A stretch of DNA of 14,901 nucleotides from Lachnospiraceae bacterium UBA4711 (GTDB lineage: Bacteria; Bacillota; Clostridia; Lachnospirales; Lachnospiraceae). The stretch is from positions 1 through 14,901 of the forward strand of contig DHJV01000013.1 of assembly GCA_002404515.1 (NCBI GenBank), in the 5' to 3' direction. Below, one piece after another: positions 14,205-14,901 of this stretch. Position 1 is the first letter of the stretch, and every line of letters starts with the position of its first letter. Both the position numbers and the translations under genes were made by a program. The notes under the pieces were generated by a model, which worked only from the letters and a program-made list of their open reading frames with translations, ran no database searches and was not told the DNA's origin.

Positions 14205-14750
14205 CTAATCTATATAACTGATCAAATCTGCCGTCTCTTTTCTTGGTGTGGCATCCGGTGTAAATTTCGGGAATCCGATCGGAATCAGGGCTGCCACTGT
14301 CTTTCCTTCTTCCAGTCCAATCACTTCTGCAACCTTTGCATCGTCAAATACACCCATGATGCAGCTTCCAACCCCCTTATCATAAGCAGCCAGACTGAAT
14401 GTCATTGCCGCAATGCCTGCGTCAAACATCTCCCAGCCAGCGCCTTTACTTGTGGAAAAGCTTCCATCCTTCTCATATCCACATCTGCCATTGACCTGTG
14501 TCAGCACAACCAGATTTTTACACTTAGACAGCGTTTTGGCATTGTGCTCAAATCCAAGCAGACAGTTGTCGCAGATCTTCTTAATGATTTCTTCATTCTG
14601 AATCAATATGTAGCGAAGTGTCTGTGTATTCTTCCATGTCGGAGCCATCTTCGCTGTGTCAATGATCTCTTCAAACAGTTCATGGCTGATCAGCTCATCT
14701 GTATACCGTCTCACACTTCTTCTTGTCTTTAATCCTTCTAATAATTCCAT
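14205..14750 (-). CDS. Nitroreductase-family FMN oxidoreductase
   Basis: This 181-residue protein belongs to the NADH oxidase/flavin reductase superfamily, usually FMN-binding homodimers that reduce nitro compounds, quinones or flavins with NAD(P)H. The N-terminal FMN-binding motif TRRSVRRY (9-16) is typical, followed by MAPTWKNTQTLRYILI. The second half shows the dimer-core helix FDAGIAAMTFSLAAYDKGVGS and the C-terminal IPIGFP segment. It is at the short end of the family. The ATG at 14750 has AGGAGG upstream. It is first in a group with the LytTR regulator (23 bp) and the kinase. Its upstream region carries an 18-bp palindrome that could be an operator. The physiological substrate is unknown. 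Confidence 0.92.
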   Translation of the reverse strand: MELLEGLKTRRSVRRYTDELISHELFEEIIDTAKMAPTWKNTQTLRYILIQNEEIIKKICDNCLLGFEHNAKTLSKCKNLVVLTQVNGRCGYEKDGSFSTSKGAGWEMFDAGIAAMTFSLAAYDKGVGSCIMGVFDDAKVAEVIGLEEGKTVAALIPIGFPKFTPDATPRKETADLISYID

Positions 14751-14779
14751 CGTTTCGTCCTCCTAATATTTTATTTTTG

Positions 14780-14797
14780 CTTGAATCTATATTCAAG
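14780..14797. promoter_or_regulatory. 18-bp palindrome, operator candidate between the nitroreductase gene and rnpB
   Basis: CTTGAAT-CTAT-ATTCAAG has perfect 7-bp arms. Its size and TTG...CAA form resemble operators of MarR-type repressors, which often control nitroreductase genes. It covers the -35 of the likely rnpB promoter, and on the minus strand a weak -10 (TATAGA, plus 14786-14791) for the nitroreductase gene. Repressor binding is inferred. Confidence 0.5.
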
Positions 14798-14809
14798 TTA
14801 TGGTACTCT
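14781..14809 (+). promoter_or_regulatory. Promoter of rnpB
   Basis: TTGAAT (14781-14786), a 17-bp spacer and TACTCT (14804-14809), preceded by TGG (extended -10), place the transcript start near 14815-14818, at the expected 5' end of the RNase P RNA. Confidence 0.6.
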
Positions 14810-14815
14810 AATCAC

Positions 14816-14901
14816 TGCGTAAGTCAGATAAGTGATTGCGGCTGCCACATCGGCAGGTGAGGAAAGTCCGGGCTCCATAGGGCAGGATGCCGGATAACGT
14901 C
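14816..14901 (+). ncRNA. rnpB: RNase P RNA, bacterial type A, 5' part only
   Basis: RNase P RNA is the catalytic RNA that removes 5' leaders from tRNA precursors. The highly conserved GAGGAAAGTCCGGGCTCC (14859-14876) is diagnostic, followed by ATAGGGCAGGATGCCGGATAA of the P7/P8 region, seen here up to the window end. Before it, the hairpin CTGCC-ACATC-GGCAG (14842-14856) fits P3. The gene is cut by the right edge, so only about 86 of some 350-400 bases are present. The 5' end is estimated from the promoter. It is transcribed away from the nitroreductase gene. Confidence 0.95.

Noticed and set aside
1..14901. Mobile element, defence system or CRISPR array
   Set aside because: No transposase, integrase, repeat-spacer array, restriction or toxin genes were seen. 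The genes are core-type with uniform composition.

Overview
This window looks like a chromosomal segment of a Gram-positive anaerobe of the class Clostridia, most likely a Lachnospiraceae member (Roseburia, Agathobacter or Coprococcus-like). The grounds are moderate GC, strong AGGAGG ribosome sites, typical sigma-A promoters, a GHKL kinase paired with a LytTR regulator, and the style of the ClpC, PurM/N/D and short MetF proteins. No transposase, integrase, phage gene, CRISPR array or tRNA was recognised. It reads as core genome with lineage-specific genes between.

Layout. Positions 1-252 hold no gene. They carry two near-identical minus-strand promoters (P1 and P2), each with a 17-bp spacer, an extended -10 box and A-tracts upstream, followed at the left edge by a boxA-like motif. 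This suggests that an rRNA operon starts just outside the window. Next, all on the minus strand, come radA, an unrecognised 137-residue gene, and a run transcribed in the order purM, purN, purD, gntR, clpC (7989 down to 2226). The spacing (7-bp overlap, 27 bp, 18 bp, 4-bp overlap) predicts one transcript from a strong promoter at 8040-8068. The AAA+ unfoldase ClpC and a small GntR repressor therefore form the tail of a purine operon, without the usual ctsR-mcsA-mcsB neighbours.

Diverging from purM on the plus strand is one large signalling gene (8218-10533). It encodes a LacI-type ligand-binding domain without a DNA-binding domain, then a GAF-like region and a GGDEF domain. A stable bulged hairpin lies in its leader. 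It ends tail to tail with metF, the stop codons overlapping by 4 bp inside a hairpin that could terminate both genes. The metF group runs on the minus strand in the order coiled-coil protein, hotdog thioesterase, metF. Upstream of it lie nitroreductase, LytTR response regulator and GHKL kinase (14750 down to 12609), also packed like an operon. The window ends in the 5' part of rnpB (RNase P RNA) on the plus strand. It diverges from the nitroreductase across a short region with an 18-bp palindrome.

Themes. PurN uses 10-formyl-tetrahydrofolate and MetF draws on the same one-carbon pool, so purine and folate functions flank the GGDEF sensor. The main unusual points are the gntR-clpC tail of the purine operon together with ClpC middle-domain substitutions, the soluble ligand-binding/GGDEF protein with its structured leader, the duplicated rrn-type promoters, and the terminator that abuts the radA ribosome site. 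All functions are inferred from sequence reading alone. No database search was run.
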